A DNA stretch of 64,000 nucleotides. Source: Antedon mediterranea (Eukaryota; Echinodermata; Crinoidea; Comatulida; Antedonidae). The stretch lies in the NCBI RefSeq assembly GCF_964355755.1, contig NC_092675.1, positions 7,350,312 through 7,414,311 of the forward strand, in the 5' to 3' direction. The translations under genes were made by a program, and so were the position numbers. Positions 33,138 through 45,298 of the stretch are shown here, piece after piece. Every line of letters starts with the position of its first letter. Position 1 is the first letter of the stretch. The notes below the pieces were generated by a model, which worked only from the letters and a program-made list of their open reading frames with translations, was not told where the DNA came from and made no database searches.

Positions 33138-34330
33138 TTCTTTTTTTTTATGGTTTATTAAAACAAAGAAATGGCAGTACAAAACTGAATTGCGTCCAGT
33201 AACATTAACATAAAAAATATATCAAAAACGAGCAAAATGTACACAAACATCCAATATAGAAATATATATATAGGCCTATATATACAAAAATGCATTAAAA
33301 AAAATAAAGAATATACAATTACAAATTTACAAAGATATATATCAAAAACGAGAAATTTACACAACCATCCAATATAAAAATATATATATATACATAAATG
33401 CATTAAAAAAAATAAAGAATATACAATTACAAATTTACAAACTGCGAGCAAAATTATTAATCATCCGTATGCCTATCTATCAAAATTACGAATTTCATAT
33501 ATATATTATTGCACTAAGGTCATTGTTAATCAGGAATGGGAGTGTGGACTTCTTAAATCTCTCTGTTCTACATTTAATTTGGGATATTTTTTTCGCGTTT
33601 CTGAGAGATCTACCTGTCGCTTCAGCACGGGTATTGGGGATAATAATATTACTAAATTTTTCATGGATACTCCTTCAGAACAAGCTGGAGACGACGGTCA
33701 CAGAGCCTATCAAGAGAAAATTTCTTTAGGGCTGCAGTGTACGTTGTACCTTCTCCCTAGTACAATTCTTAAAATCTCTTCTGGACCGATTCAAGGTCAC
33801 AGCTTAATTCGGAAGTCAGGGAGGAGTGCCAGGTTGGACAAGCATATTCAATTATGGGGCGTATGAAAGATTTATACATCTTGATTAATTGATCTTCTGG
33901 TGCACCAAACCTTTTAAGGACTGACACAATATGCATGGCTTTACTGGCCTTGCTAACGATCTCACCAATGTGTGTATCCCACTTATGGTTATCTTGGATA
34001 GTTACACCTAAAAGCTTCAATTTCCAGTCCAGAAAGAAGGTAGTGTAAGAGCCCAATAAGGTAATGACTCGTGCTGATACCTTTGCATTACCAAACTGCT
34101 GTTTATCTATAATGGTAGATAGGTCTTCATTTAACCATTTAGTTAGAAAATGTTCAAGGATTCGGATAAACAGTGGCGTAAGCAAGATCGGTCTAATCTG
34201 TTCAATACTGACTGTACCTTTTTTCTCTGGTATCGGTATAACGGTAGCTTGTTTCCAAGCTTTGGTGATCGAATTTATAAAGTGAACAAAATACGGTATA
34301 CTGATGTTTTATTCTCAAGCTTTCACTGGT
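33138..34330 (-). pseudogene. Decayed LINE fragment with internal deletion
   Basis: On the minus strand, 34290 downward reads ITKAWKQATVIPIPEKKGTV and IRPILLTPLFIRILEHFL (reverse-transcriptase fingers), then IDKQQFGNAK. It jumps to the region after the catalytic palm, KLLGVTIQDNHKWDTHI and RPIIEYACPTWHS, so the YADD core is deleted. Further down, frames are broken, and IKCRTERFKKSTLP (about 33530) resembles a LINE C-terminus. The element ends in an A-rich tail, seen as a T-run at 33140-33149. The right boundary is approximate. Confidence 0.78.
33217..33441. repeat. Two tandem units of about 110 bp in the LINE fragment's 3' UTR
   Basis: TATATCAAAAACGAG, ACATCCAATATA (second unit ACCATCCAATATA) and AAATGCATTAAAAAAAATAA recur in order in both units. 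Confidence 0.85.
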
Positions 34331-34581
34331 CACTGAACACAGCTTAAGCATGTGCTCTAGAATAAAACGTAAGTATAACGATTTTATTCAGACAAATAGT
34401 GTATTCGATCATAAAAACAAATGCATGTAATCTATAGAGATCAGATGAACATTGTGATAATAACGATATTTTTCGATAATGACCATGCAAATACAATGCA
34501 TCGCCAATCATATCTGTACATACATTTTTCGAATCGGCGTAAATTGGAATTGTCCTGTCAAAAATGGTAAGTTTGTTCTTA

Positions 34582-34915
34582 CTTTAGTAGCTAGATCAAC
34601 TTTCGTATGCACTTTGAGGTACATATGCCCTGGGTTGTGGGTCAAAGGTCAGAAATGGCATTTCCGGTCATTTTTGACTAAAATGTCCCATAAGACTAAA
34701 TATAAATGTATACCTTTTGATCAATTTGATACCAAAAGTGACCAGTGGTTGTCGAGATTTAAGGACCTATTGGTGTTTGGTCTTATAACCGTTCACACTG
34801 TGTTTTCAATATGTGTAACCAAGCCAAAAATGATTGTTTGACCACCATAAAAAAATTTCTGAAGTCAAATTCTCTGGACCGCAAAGTGCATACGAAAGTT
34901 GATCTAGCTACTAGA
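34582..34915. mobile_element. Tc1/mariner-type MITE (334 bp, TA flanks)
   Basis: Left end CTTTAGTAGCTAGATCAACT, then TTCGTATGCACTTTG; the right end is its inverted copy with two mismatches over 35 bases. TA lies on both sides. The 120-codon frame at 34479-34841 crosses the element edge and has no coding character. Confidence 0.83.
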
Positions 34916-35639
34916 GTATCTGGTCTAATTATTATTAGTGCTATCAGTCAAACGATCTGAAAAAAAAAATGAGGGATAATGTGCTGGTCTTTGCCCGTGT
35001 CAAACACCTACTAAAGTGTATGCTTTATTGTTTTATTGATAGTCAAAATGTGTTTAAAATACTCTAGTCCCTTGGACTCCAACCCCATTTATAATACATG
35101 AATAAAATGCAACAATGGTTTGTTATCATTAGCTCGTGTTAATTAATTCCTTTATCCAAAGAAGTGAAGTGGTTTTTTATCACAAATGATGTGTTCTTTA
35201 CCGAAAATAAATTGTACGTTGCTACGATAGTATGGCTACATCCGCAATGATGAAATAGAACAAATAAAGTAATGTTATAATCATACAAGCGTACGTGTGT
35301 CTTACTTGTTTGTGTTCTATATAGGCCTAAACATTGTTAGAAACTTCAAAACCAATGTATAGCAGCACCGCGCCGGACGGGAATTGGACATTGTAAAGGT
35401 ATGCCTATGGGTTTCTTTCTTTGGTTTTCATTTATTGTGTCTATTTAGGCCTACTGACACAGGAGGGTCTTTTGGAAGACACCTTAATTAAGGGTTATGT
35501 AGCCTAGGCCTTATCGATCGACTGTTTTATGAACATTAATCTTAACAATAATCGGTAGGTATAAAGAAAAATCAAATTTATGTACAAACTGTATCCTATA
35601 TTCATATAGACAAAGACCTATTAATAGCCTATATCGGTA
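34916..35639. other. Intergenic stretch
   Basis: No gene or complete repeat recognised. Confidence 0.55.
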
Positions 35640-35905
35640 ATTATATATACATTTTACGTAAGGGCAAAATACGGTAAATCGCGCCTTACTTCTACTGTGG
35701 AATTTTTACTTGATGGTATATAAAGTTTGTTCATACGTTCGGTACTGCTTTTAACTACCTAACATACCCCTGTTTACTAATTAAGTTTAGTTAGGTAATT
35801 ATTTACTGGCGATTACAACGAATTTAGGTTCAAATAGGGGTGTTTTCCGGATCGTGGTATACACTGTCTAATGGATACCGATGCTAAAAAATACTCGCAC
35901 ACAAT
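35640..35905 (+). repeat. Repeat R, copy 2, uninterrupted, with TATA box
   Basis: The intact counterpart of 2975-3018 plus 11564-11793. It contains GATGGTATATAAAG (TATA motif at 35717-35725) followed by TTCGGTACTG at a similar distance in both copies. It lies about 0.5-0.7 kb upstream of the Cys-rich secreted protein gene, so it could serve as its promoter. That is inference. Confidence 0.75.
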
Positions 35906-36390
35906 ATCTAGGCCTATAGTATCTTTACTAGACAACGCAGTGGGATCAGCTGCACTACTTCGAACAGCTTAGCGTTCTCAAGCTAAGTTAATTAGTCAGA
36001 CGTTTTGTCCTACTCTGTGTACTTGTAGGGTCTACTTAAAGAAAAAACATGAAAAATTAAGAATAATAAAATCAGACTTTGAATAGCCCACTTTGTAATT
36101 TTAACAAAGTGAATCACTTTCGGCCTCACAGTTATGTATATCACCATTTTATTTATATGGTGCTTTTAACAAAGCACATAAATCCCTAAAACTTTACAAA
36201 AAAAGCTTAAGAAAAACAATTAAAAAATGAAACAAACTATCAGGTCTGTGCTTGACCAAGGACACATCACCGGGTATTCACTTGGTCATCTCACCATTTT
36301 ACCATAATTAATATTAATTCTTTTTTCCCCTCAGATTGCTTAAACTATCGGTTAAGGCTTACATAGCTTAGAAAATAGTTTCAGTGCAAA

Positions 36391-37208
36391 ATGAAGGTAT
36401 GTTTCAAATGTTGAAATTATAACTCCCACAAGAACTCGATGAAAACTGTGCGATGAATTAGCGAAAAAAATTAATAATTATATAAAAAAAAAACAATACA
36501 ATGGTTATTACAACCATCTCGTTGATCAATCACTCCAACCCATCCTTCTCACACCCTTATTCTTTTTGTTAACTTTTTTTTAGCAATCTGAATTTTATGC
36601 CTTTTGGATGTGTTTTCTACTATTTATACCTTCTTATTTTTGTTTTTTGTATTTTGTTGTCTATAGTTTTGCTTTGAATATGCTTAGTCCTCTAAGCTGT
36701 GACCTGGGATGTTTGTTACATTTTTTAAATTTGAAATATCATATTCGTTTAGGAACATTATTTATGAGAATATTGGAGAAGAAAAAGTAGAGTTAAATTA
36801 GGAATTGTCAGATCATAGATTATCTTCTTTAACGTTTCTATTTATTTACAGATTCTCGTTATCATTCCAATTATTCTGGCAGTTATCACAGCATCACTTG
36901 CCGAAAAAGAACGGTGTAACGTCGTTGCAAAAAGCTGGGTTACATGTACATCGAGTAACGACTTTATTCAAAAAGGAGAAGTCGAAACAACTCTTAACTA
37001 TGCGGTAAAGATTGATAAAGCTGACGTTGGACCGCTGGTTTGTTGTAAAACACAGAGTTGCAAGGAGAAAAGTTGCAGATACGCAGCGTCAAAGTGCTCG
37101 TATTATTCTTTTACCAACCAAGTGGCATGGAACAACTCGAACGCTAAGCCGCAAATTAAATGCTATTCCATGGGAGCTATATCTATTTCTTGGGAACATT
37201 TTGAATAA
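36391..37208 (+). CDS. Small secreted cysteine-rich protein, two exons (120 aa)
   Basis: Exon 1 contributes only ATGAAG (36391-36396) before a consensus donor AAG|GTATGT. The intron (36397-36851, 455 bp) ends TTATTTACAG. Exon 2 (36852-37208) continues in frame for 118 codons to TAA. The N-terminus, MKILVIIPIILAVITASLA, is a signal peptide with cleavage near Ala19. The mature chain has eight cysteines at 24, 34, 66, 67, 72, 77, 84 and 106 (spacing C-x9-C-x31-CC-x4-C-x4-C-x6-C-x21-C), room for four disulfides, and one N-glycosylation sequon at N96. An acceptor-like CCCCTCAG at 36328-36335 suggests an upstream 5' UTR exon; AATAAA is at 37333-37338. I do not recognise the fold. The even frame across the splice, the signal peptide and the stop placement make it a real gene. 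Confidence 0.82.
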
Positions 37209-37332
37209 ACCACTAAATAGAATTATGCACTGTACAATTAATTACTGATCTATTCTTTGATTTATATTATACAGTAATAATAAGTAAGCACATCATAAAA
37301 CAGTTTTTGCTACAACAAAGACATGATATTAG

Positions 37333-37338
37333 AATAAA
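37333..37338 (+). terminator. Candidate polyadenylation signal of the Cys-rich gene
   Basis: AATAAA 125 nt downstream of the stop codon; the first canonical hexamer after the gene. Confidence 0.55.
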
Positions 37339-37428
37339 AATTCCTACTGCTACTGCTAATACTGCGTCGAGCTTGCTAAAAAAATTCTTAACTATACTTA
37401 ATATAACAAAAGAGGTTTTAGATATGTA

Positions 37429-37566
37429 AAGCTCTGTCTACACTATCACCCTTTATGTGAAAAAATGTGATGTGTCATATCACTACCATATTTGGGCATA
37501 TAACTACTATTATTTGGGCACATTACACTCGTTTGTCAAACTAATTTGATAGTGCAGACAGAGCTT
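37429..37566. mobile_element. MITE family A, copy 2
   Basis: AAGCTCTGTCTACACTATC at the left; GATAGTGCAGACAGAGCTT at the right. TTT/AAT-rich flanks. Confidence 0.85.
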
Positions 37567-38490
37567 TAATAATATTGGGCGAATTAATTTATATAAAAAA
37601 AGTATTTTAACGCTCCATAAGCCACTAGACAAGAGATGGAGCACAGACTGTAAAGAAAATAATTGTACTGTATTAGGCCTATGTTAAGAAAGTTTTAGAG
37701 ATGCACTCATGATAATTATATTCGTATGTGATACTGTAATTAAGAAAGACTATAATTATAAAATAGCTCCTCAATTTAATGTTTAGTAGTGAAAACAAAT
37801 TTATTAGACACAATTGTTACAAATTCAAAAGCAGCTAATGAAAATTAAAAAAACACCCCATAAATAAATGATGTGTGCGATGTTTCATGGTTTTTAAATA
37901 ATACTTTTTTTAAAATTATAAATAATACCTGGTCGATTTAAGCTTCAATCAACATGTTGAAAAGAAAAGTGTGAGGATCAAACTGATTAGAAATGTCAAT
38001 GACATGCCACATATAGAAGACGTTATGTTATGGCGCTAGTTACTACTTGTATTCATGAATGTCTAAGAATGATTACGTAACGTATGACTTGGTGTAGACG
38101 AGATCTCAATTGTTCGGCGATATGACGTCATCGTTGTTGTTGAATGATAAATTGAACGCCACAATCATATTCATAATGGTTAGTCAATTTCTTATTTGTT
38201 TTAAAACTATATCCAATCAAAGAAAAGTACTGTATAATCAATTGAAATCAACACCGTCAAATATTTTTTTGCGAAAACGGCGTTTCATGCAAGAAATTTT
38301 GTAGAGTGCGCCCTCTCACGACTTAAGCTATTACGTCATATGATTTGTTATTTTTCCATGAACTTGCAAAAAACATATGAACGAAGCTGTGCAACATTTC
38401 TACAAAAATACCAGGCTTTCTATTTGATTTTTCATAATGAATCTAGGAAATTGAAGTGAGTATAAGTAGTTTAGACAGATCCTAATCCAC
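37567..38490. other. Intergenic stretch
   Basis: No gene recognised. The 64-codon frame at 38110-38304 has no splice context or motif. Confidence 0.55.
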
Positions 38491-38858
38491 TAGGCCTAGC
38501 TGTTGTTAACTTTTTCAGTATTTAGCCAGGATAAGTTTAAAGTTTAGTTAGGCCTGGCCCTACACTCTAGCTAGCTAGGCTAGGCCTAGCTAGTAGCCTT
38601 AGGCCTAGTCTAGGCTAGGTAGGCCTACTAGCCTAGGCTAGGTAGGCCTACTAGCCTAGCTAGGCCTAGGCCTAACTAGATATGATGGTAGGTGGGCCTA
38701 GCTAGCCTCTAGGCCTAGTAGGCTAGGCCTAGTAGCTAGTAGGCTACCTTTTGAGTAGTACTAGTAGAGGGTAGGCCTAGCCTGGCCCTAGCCTAGGCCT
38801 ATTTATTATTAATCTAGGCCTAGCCGGGACTAGGCCTAGTAGCTAGGCTAGGCCCTAT
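38491..38858. repeat. CTAGGCCTAG-rich block
   Basis: About 370 bp composed largely of overlapping TAGGCCTA, CTAGGCTAG, AGCTAG and TAGTAG words with no fixed period. It is the densest patch of the TAGGCCTA palindrome that is scattered singly over the window. It lies just upstream of the candidate ABCA promoter. Confidence 0.85.
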
Positions 38859-38988
38859 TTTTAGGTAGATCACATTCTTTTGTTCGGACGTATAGTAAAT
38901 TCCTTCAGTACACGAGTACTTTCAAACAATCTGATTGGATAATATAATTACTTCTAGTTCTACATAATATGACGTGAGCGAAATAGGC

Positions 38989-39300
38989 TATATATAAATT
39001 TGAACATTTCATGCACAGTGGATTTTTTTAGTGAGCTGTTAGTTCACGTTCGGCACACACTGTGAGGAAAATAACATGTGTGATAACAAATATTAGACAC
39101 GATAGCATGTGTGCCGATTCTTCACAAATTTGTCGGCGCAACACTGTGAGTGTTATTCCTGTCAGTTGTATTAGCCGATAGATAGAGTGCGCCGGGCTTT
39201 AGGTCATCCCTCTGACTAGGCCTAGCTCTCGAGGCTTATATGTGGAGGAGGCTGACACTACAGACGATGGAGACCACGGACAATCGATGATCAGGTCCAT
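38989..39300 (+). promoter_or_regulatory. Candidate promoter and 5' UTR exon of the ABCA gene
   Basis: GGCTATATATAAATTTG (TATAAA-like at 38991-38998) is followed by a relatively GC-rich segment to about 39295, in contrast with its AT-rich surroundings. The coding exon at 40897 begins with an acceptor, so an upstream non-coding exon is required and this is the best-looking candidate. The donor is unclear. Confidence 0.35.
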
Positions 39301-41079
39301 TTTTAAAGGCCTATAGGCTATAGTTATATATAGCTATATAGTATTCCACATCGATATAAACCCAAGGCCTATATATATGGTTTGTACAGTACAGTAGATT
39401 TTGCTGACTAGGTTTATTTATTTTATGTGTAAAGTGACTGGGGTTGGGTCAACCGGCTCAGCTACTGTGATTAAGATCACTTATGTTGACCCTGGTCTTC
39501 CCAATTTCAGTTTTTTTTTGTTATGTACTGTACATACCGAAATAGACCGAATAAATAATGAAATTAAATTATTATTTAAAGTGGTTAGGCCTATTAAAAT
39601 ATGCCATATTTTTCTGTCTTAATGTTTGTTTTTATTTATGGTTCAAATCATCCAACAATGCATGCAATTTCAAATTGTGAAATTAATAAAGGAAAATTAT
39701 GTACTATTTTAAATTGTGCAAGAAAATGTGAAAAAAATTTGCTTGACTTAAAATAGGTTATTAATGTATATTTGAAAGGAGAATATGGCATAGCTAGGCC
39801 CTACATATCTAAACAAGATTGGAGCATTTAACGTTATTAATTGAGACACGGCCCTCCTAGATTAAAAGTCAAAACATGCCAAGAGTTCAGAACATCTTTT
39901 TAGACTAATTAATGGATATGCACAGTTCTGTAGCAGAAACTCTACCATTATTAATTAGCTCTGAGACTCGAGGCATGTACCATAGACCAGTGGTAGTTAC
40001 ATGCAGCAAGATAACAATTTTCAAAGGCAAAATGTATGTCCCTGTCAAATTGGTATGTGCTAGAGCTAGCATATGATCATAAATTCTTATATTGTTTCCC
40101 TTTATATGAATACAAAACTATTAATAATTAATGATTCCATATGCACTACAGTTACATACTGTAGCATTACATAAGCAGCATTCATTGGAGCATGACATTT
40201 TCTCTGAACTATACATAATTCATATGGATTGATGTCGATGCCTATATGTACACAGTAGTATCCAATTATTTTAAGTACGCACAAACAGCTTGTTTATATT
40301 GTAATATTAGACTACAAACAGATTGAACTATGTGAGTATGTTTTGGTATATAATGAACATCATGTAATGAAAGATCTGACAGTAATACTGTAAATAAAGG
40401 GCAAACTGCTTTACTGCCATACCGATGTTTGAATCTTTTATTCACTCTTTAGTATTGCTTCAGAGTATATAATATCATTGAATTAAAATTGATTATTTTT
40501 GTATTTTCTGTTATCTTGTGACTTGCTTAACTAGCCCCTGTCAACTACTTAGACGATATAATAAAACCGTAAATAAAAAAATATAAATAAAAAAAATTGC
40601 ATAGAAAAATATACTATTTATAAAATGTCAGTAAATTATTGAATATAAAAAATACAATTGTTTGAATGACATTATGATTGATTTTTATACTAAAACTTGC
40701 TATTTCAATGGTTCGTTTACTGCAGTAATTGCATTTCATACATATTTCAAGATTTTAGATTTTACAGCTCACTATGTCGGTCGGTTAGTTTAGTTTAGTA
40801 AACAAATTTGCATGTACTGATTGGCTGCTAGCCAATGTGTTTCTTTGTGTGCTATTTTACGCAAATTGCTAGTCTAATTTATTTGTTTCTTTTCAGGAAA
40901 TTTGTTCAATATGGTATTAGAAAATCAATGAAATATAACTTATTAAGGGAAACTGTACCTCTAGATTGTTTAAATATCTAGACAACAAACAGTTAATTTC
41001 ATTTGAAACTGACAAGGACACACAAAGGACAACGAAATTCTTCAGAAGCTCACAAGCCAGTGAAAGGGAATCTGTGAAA

Positions 41080-41145
41080 ATGGGATTCACCAATCAGCTA
41101 TACCTTTTGACGTGGAAGAATTTTGTTCATCGTAAAAGACAACGG
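41080..41145 (+). CDS. ABCA1-like: ABCA-like, coding exon 1
   Basis: An exon begins after TTTTCAG at 40896 with 5' UTR. The ATG at 41080 opens MGFTNQLYLLTWKNFVHRKR and QR, the expected L-x-L-L-x-WKN-x-x-x-R-(R/K)-R-Q start of ABCA proteins. An upstream in-frame ATG at 40966 exists, but the family N-terminus fits 41080. Donor CGG|GTAATT; phase 0. Confidence 0.9.
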
Positions 41146-41195
41146 GTAATTTATGTTTTTGTGGATACTTTTTAACAGAAGAATACATTTATATT

Positions 41196-41373
41196 AAGCT
41201 ATGTCTACACTATCGACTAGTTTCACAAAAAAAGTATTATGTGCCCAAATATGGTAGTGATATGCCTTAATATGGTAGTGATATGCTTTAATATGGTAGT
41301 GATATGACATCATTATGTCTATAGGCACATCACATTTTTTATCACATAAAGTTTGATAGTATAGAAAGAGCTT
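41196..41373. mobile_element. ABCA1-like: MITE family A, copy 3 (ABCA intron 1)
   Basis: TTAAGCTATGTCTACACTATC left; GATAGTATAGAAAGAGCTTAA right. The inner word AATATGGTAGTGATATG occurs three times in tandem. Confidence 0.85.
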
Positions 41374-41683
41374 AAAATACAAACTTGTATGTTAGTATTG
41401 CGAGCCATTTTATGACTTAAGAGAATCAAATGTTTGCACTGTTTAATGACCATCTGAGATTGTGTTGAAGTCAACCATTTCTCCACAGAAACTATTTTTT
41501 TTTAAATGGGTTTTTTTTTTGTATTTCTGACCAGAATCAATTTGTGTTTTTAACTTCTGTTATTAAGAAATTATTTATTTTAAAGATACAGTTACCTAAA
41601 GAAAACAAAAAGCTAAATGTTCAAATTAGGCCTAATGTAATATAGTTATGTTTGTAATATATTTGTTCCCATTGTTTTTACAG

Positions 41684-41777
41684 TTCCGACTGTTGGTAGA
41701 AATCTGTTGGCCGCTCCTTATTTTTATAATTCTTGTAATTATAAGAAAATTTGAACTTCCTGAGTTTAAAAAAGAAT
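41684..41777 (+). CDS. ABCA1-like: ABCA-like, coding exon 2 (TM1)
   Basis: TTTTTACAG precedes FRLLVEICWPLLIFIILVII, the first membrane helix, then RKFELPEFKKE. The exon ends one base into the Cys codon (GAAT|GTAAGT); exon 3 supplies GT. Confidence 0.92.
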
Positions 41778-42796
41778 GTAAGTATCCGTCTTTTTATCAT
41801 AAAGGCCAATTTTCACAGACGATCAGTAACAGTAATAAAAATATAGAATCTATGTTATTCCTATGACCATATACATACTGTACAACACAGAGTGGGACAA
41901 TAAAATAAGACATTAAACACATCCTCTCACCGTTACCGCCAGTCTGTGTAAATTGGTCTTTATGTATCTGCAGTATCGTGTTTGTTATTTACTGTGGTTG
42001 TCTGGTTTAGATGTGAAGATAAAAATAATAAAATCATAAAAGTAAAAAAAATCAAATTAATATTGAATTATAAGATGTAATTTTACTGATTTAGATAACT
42101 TGTATAACAAATTTATCATATGAAATTAAATTAATTCAACAGAAAGAATTACATAATAATATAAGCATAAGATATAATAAACTAATTGTAGGAAAAACCA
42201 CAACAAACAAACAGAGATTCTTTCGCAATGCGAATAGCAAACCAATGTATTTATATTTTTTGTATTTCAAACTTTGAACACTTGTTAACATTTTAACCTC
42301 ATTTTGTTAAATTGTTGATGTTTTTTTTAATAACTTTTTGTCTCTGAAAACAAATTTCATGATTTCAATATTTTTACAATACATATGATGAAATAAAATG
42401 AATCTGAATCTACTCAAGATTGGTTGTATGATTACATGAACAATTTCTAGTGAAAAGTATGGAAAGGTGCATTATAAAACCTACAGTAGTACAGTACAAG
42501 ACATTGGATGGTAGACTACTTAACTTGTCTGTACAAAAGACATTTTGTCAACAAGTAGTTAAACAATACAATAGATTTGGTTTCAGTTCAAGTACCTTTT
42601 TCTACAGGTTTTGTCAATATTCGTATGTTTTATTTGAAAAAAAATGCAAGTCACAACAACCTTGTTGAAAGATTAAAAGAACAACAATCTTGAAATATTA
42701 TTTATTATTTTAATTCTTCCAAATAGTAAAAATATGACACATGATAATCATATTACATTTTTTATACTTTATTGAAAATTGATTTACTTACAGAAT

Positions 42797-42840
42797 TACA
42801 TTTTATTGTCACATAAAATTTGATAGTGTAGACAGAGCTT
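42797..42840. mobile_element. MITE family A, partial copy 4 (ABCA intron 2)
   Basis: Only the right end is present: GTCACATAAAATTTGATAGT through GTAGACAGAGCTT. Confidence 0.75.
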
Positions 42841-42986
42841 TAACAGTTTGTGGAAAATTGACTAGTAAATCTTCAAATCTGAAACAATATTTATTTATGC
42901 CAACTAAATCTAGACAAAAAGTATTGTATTCTCATCCTTGTAAATGATTACGATTGTTTTACAAAATGTCTGTGTATCTGTTTTAG

Positions 42987-43128
42987 GTCATTTCTATAGC
43001 CGAGCTTTGTTTTCGGCCGGCTGGGTACCTACACTACAGTCTTTTGTATGTGATAGTCAGCATGTATGCCACAGCAACGTAACATCGGGTGAGGAGGCAG
43101 GCAACATCAATGACTTTCAATCATCCGG
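42987..43128 (+). CDS. ABCA1-like: ABCA-like, coding exon 3
   Basis: Completes ECHF at the junction and continues SRALFSAGWVPTLQSFVCD, HVCHSNVTSGEEAG. It holds conserved cysteines of the start of ECD1. Donor TCCGG|GTAAGA leaves two bases. Confidence 0.92.
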
Positions 43129-45116
43129 GTAAGAAGAAATCTAATTTGTTTTATAGTTTTGTTCCTAAACTAGGGGTGTATAAACTATGCTTAACTCAAA
43201 GTGATGCTTACCTTAAGTAAAATAAGGACACAAAGAGTATTACTTGTATAGGCTGCCTCCTCTCATAGTTTATACGTGTGTCATGTGTTCCTTCATTTTA
43301 CAATTTATTTGGATATTGGTTGTTAATTTACTGTGGAAGAAATAAATGTTAATTTGAATTGTTGTGTGTTAGGCTTGAAACAAGATATTTCTAAACTATT
43401 GGTAAAATCAAGCATTATCAATTGTGTTCATGTTACAATTTAGAGTGTTAGTCTGCACCAATTATACTAATGTTCCAAATTCAGTTTAGAAAAAATAAGC
43501 TACAGTAAGTTGAAAAATCGCTGAAAATCATTGACATACGATTTGCTAACATTAACAATAACAAGCAGGTTTAACTCTACTATAGAGAATGACTTTATTA
43601 TTGTTATTTTATGGTGTTACTGTCACCATTTTATTCTGTTTTTTTCATTCACATAAAGAATTACTGTACTGTTAATATAAAAAATACATATTTATAAAAT
43701 TTGCCATAGCAAAAGGAACTGAATTGCAGTTTAACTTTTACACAAAAACAATAAATTGTTTACTATTACTATACAATTAATAATATTACAATAGTTAATT
43801 CTAAAGTATTTTGCAATTTTTCACATTATTTTGACTCCATGCAGTTATTAGCTGTTTTTTAAAGGAGTATACTCTTTTATTTTTAGCATCCTTAATATTA
43901 TAATTCTTTGTACAGTATTTATATACGCCCACTTGCTACAAGACAGCTCATCTCAAATTATGTTGATTGCCTTCTCAAATTAAGCATTTTTTTCCAGTTA
44001 GTCTTCCCACCTTTATCTACCGTATCTATAAATTAGTTTTTGTAGATTGACTGTATGTAACTTTAATATTGTAAACATAGACATGTATTTGGATTTTAAT
44101 TCTAAATTGAAAAAAAAAACACACAACTTTTGTATGACTTTAGTGTACTGTACATACAGTATACACTTTCCAACTTTATGTGACACAAAACATTACAATT
44201 CTGGATTGTCTTAAAAAAAGAACATAATCTTGAATTCAGAAACTTCTTGTAAAAACATAATTTTTGTACTAGCTTTATTGCTAGGCGTGTTCTGTCTTGA
44301 TATACAAATATTGTTATGTAAAGCAGAACCCTATTAAGGAGATACCTTCAAGATGCACCCAAAGTTTCTCAGTATTGTTGTACTGTATGTGTGATTCTCT
44401 TGAAAACTCTATTATATTTATAGTATATTGTTCAGTTTATGACTATTATCGTCGGCCAAACAGAAGAAGTAAAATGGGGGTTATCAATAATTACAATATT
44501 TTATTTTATATTTAAAGAAACATGCTATTGAGCTGTTTGGTCTTCCTGTTTCCTGTTACCTATTGTTTAGTGTTTGTATCCGTTTCCAATCTTTACCTGT
44601 TTACTACATATTTTTTTTACATTAAGGCAATTCACAAAGCAACAAAAAATATTTCATAATGTTGTATTCAGACAATAGAAACAAAACCACAATGAACTTC
44701 ATTTAGTACAGTTAACTCTCAGATTTTATTATTAAGTATCTTGTTAACAAATTTCTGTAGTAAATATAATATTGTGTGCATCATTACAGGGTTTCGCATA
44801 ATTTTACATACTTTTGATTGTGTATTTCTAAAGTGCAGTATTTATCTCCATTTCCGTGTGTCTGTATTTGGACTTCATTTTGTAGATACCTCAATTAGTA
44901 CTACAGTACAATACTACAACTAGAACCCTATGACCATATTCACCATTCACACTTTCTAAGGGAAACAGTTACCCTTAAAATTTAAAAAAAATATGTATCA
45001 AATATAAGTAAACACAATTTAAGTGAAATACAATAATACAATATTAACAAGTGTTTTTAGCCTCTGTACTGCTGTTTGTATGTTTTAATACAGCATACTG
45101 AAAAAATAAATAAAAA

Positions 45117-45298
45117 CCAGTCCTTCACGAATGAAAAATCGAGGAGAGCAATGAATTGCTCTCTTAGTACAGTACATGGTGCAAAATGTGGACTAGCCTA
45201 GGTTGGGTTCGGGAGTAATTAGTTGCTCTCCTCGAAGCATTATTTAGGAGAGCGGAAGAGAGCAATCGCTCTCACTTTCCTTAAAACTGAAGGACTGA
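45117..45298. mobile_element. Short MITE with CAGTCCTTCA ends (ABCA intron 3)
   Basis: CAGTCCTTCA at the left is inverted as TGAAGGACTG at the right. Inside, AGGAGAGCAA and GAGAGCAATCGCTCTC are further inverted words. Confidence 0.65.

Noticed and set aside
40966-41079. Upstream in-frame start for ABCA exon 1
   Set aside because: Would add 38 residues with no family match; ABCA proteins start directly with the motif at 41080.
42240-42412. Possible LINE tail ending AATAAAATGAATCTGAATCT
   Set aside because: Only the tail-like repeat is visible; no coding or UTR match to the LINEs in the window.
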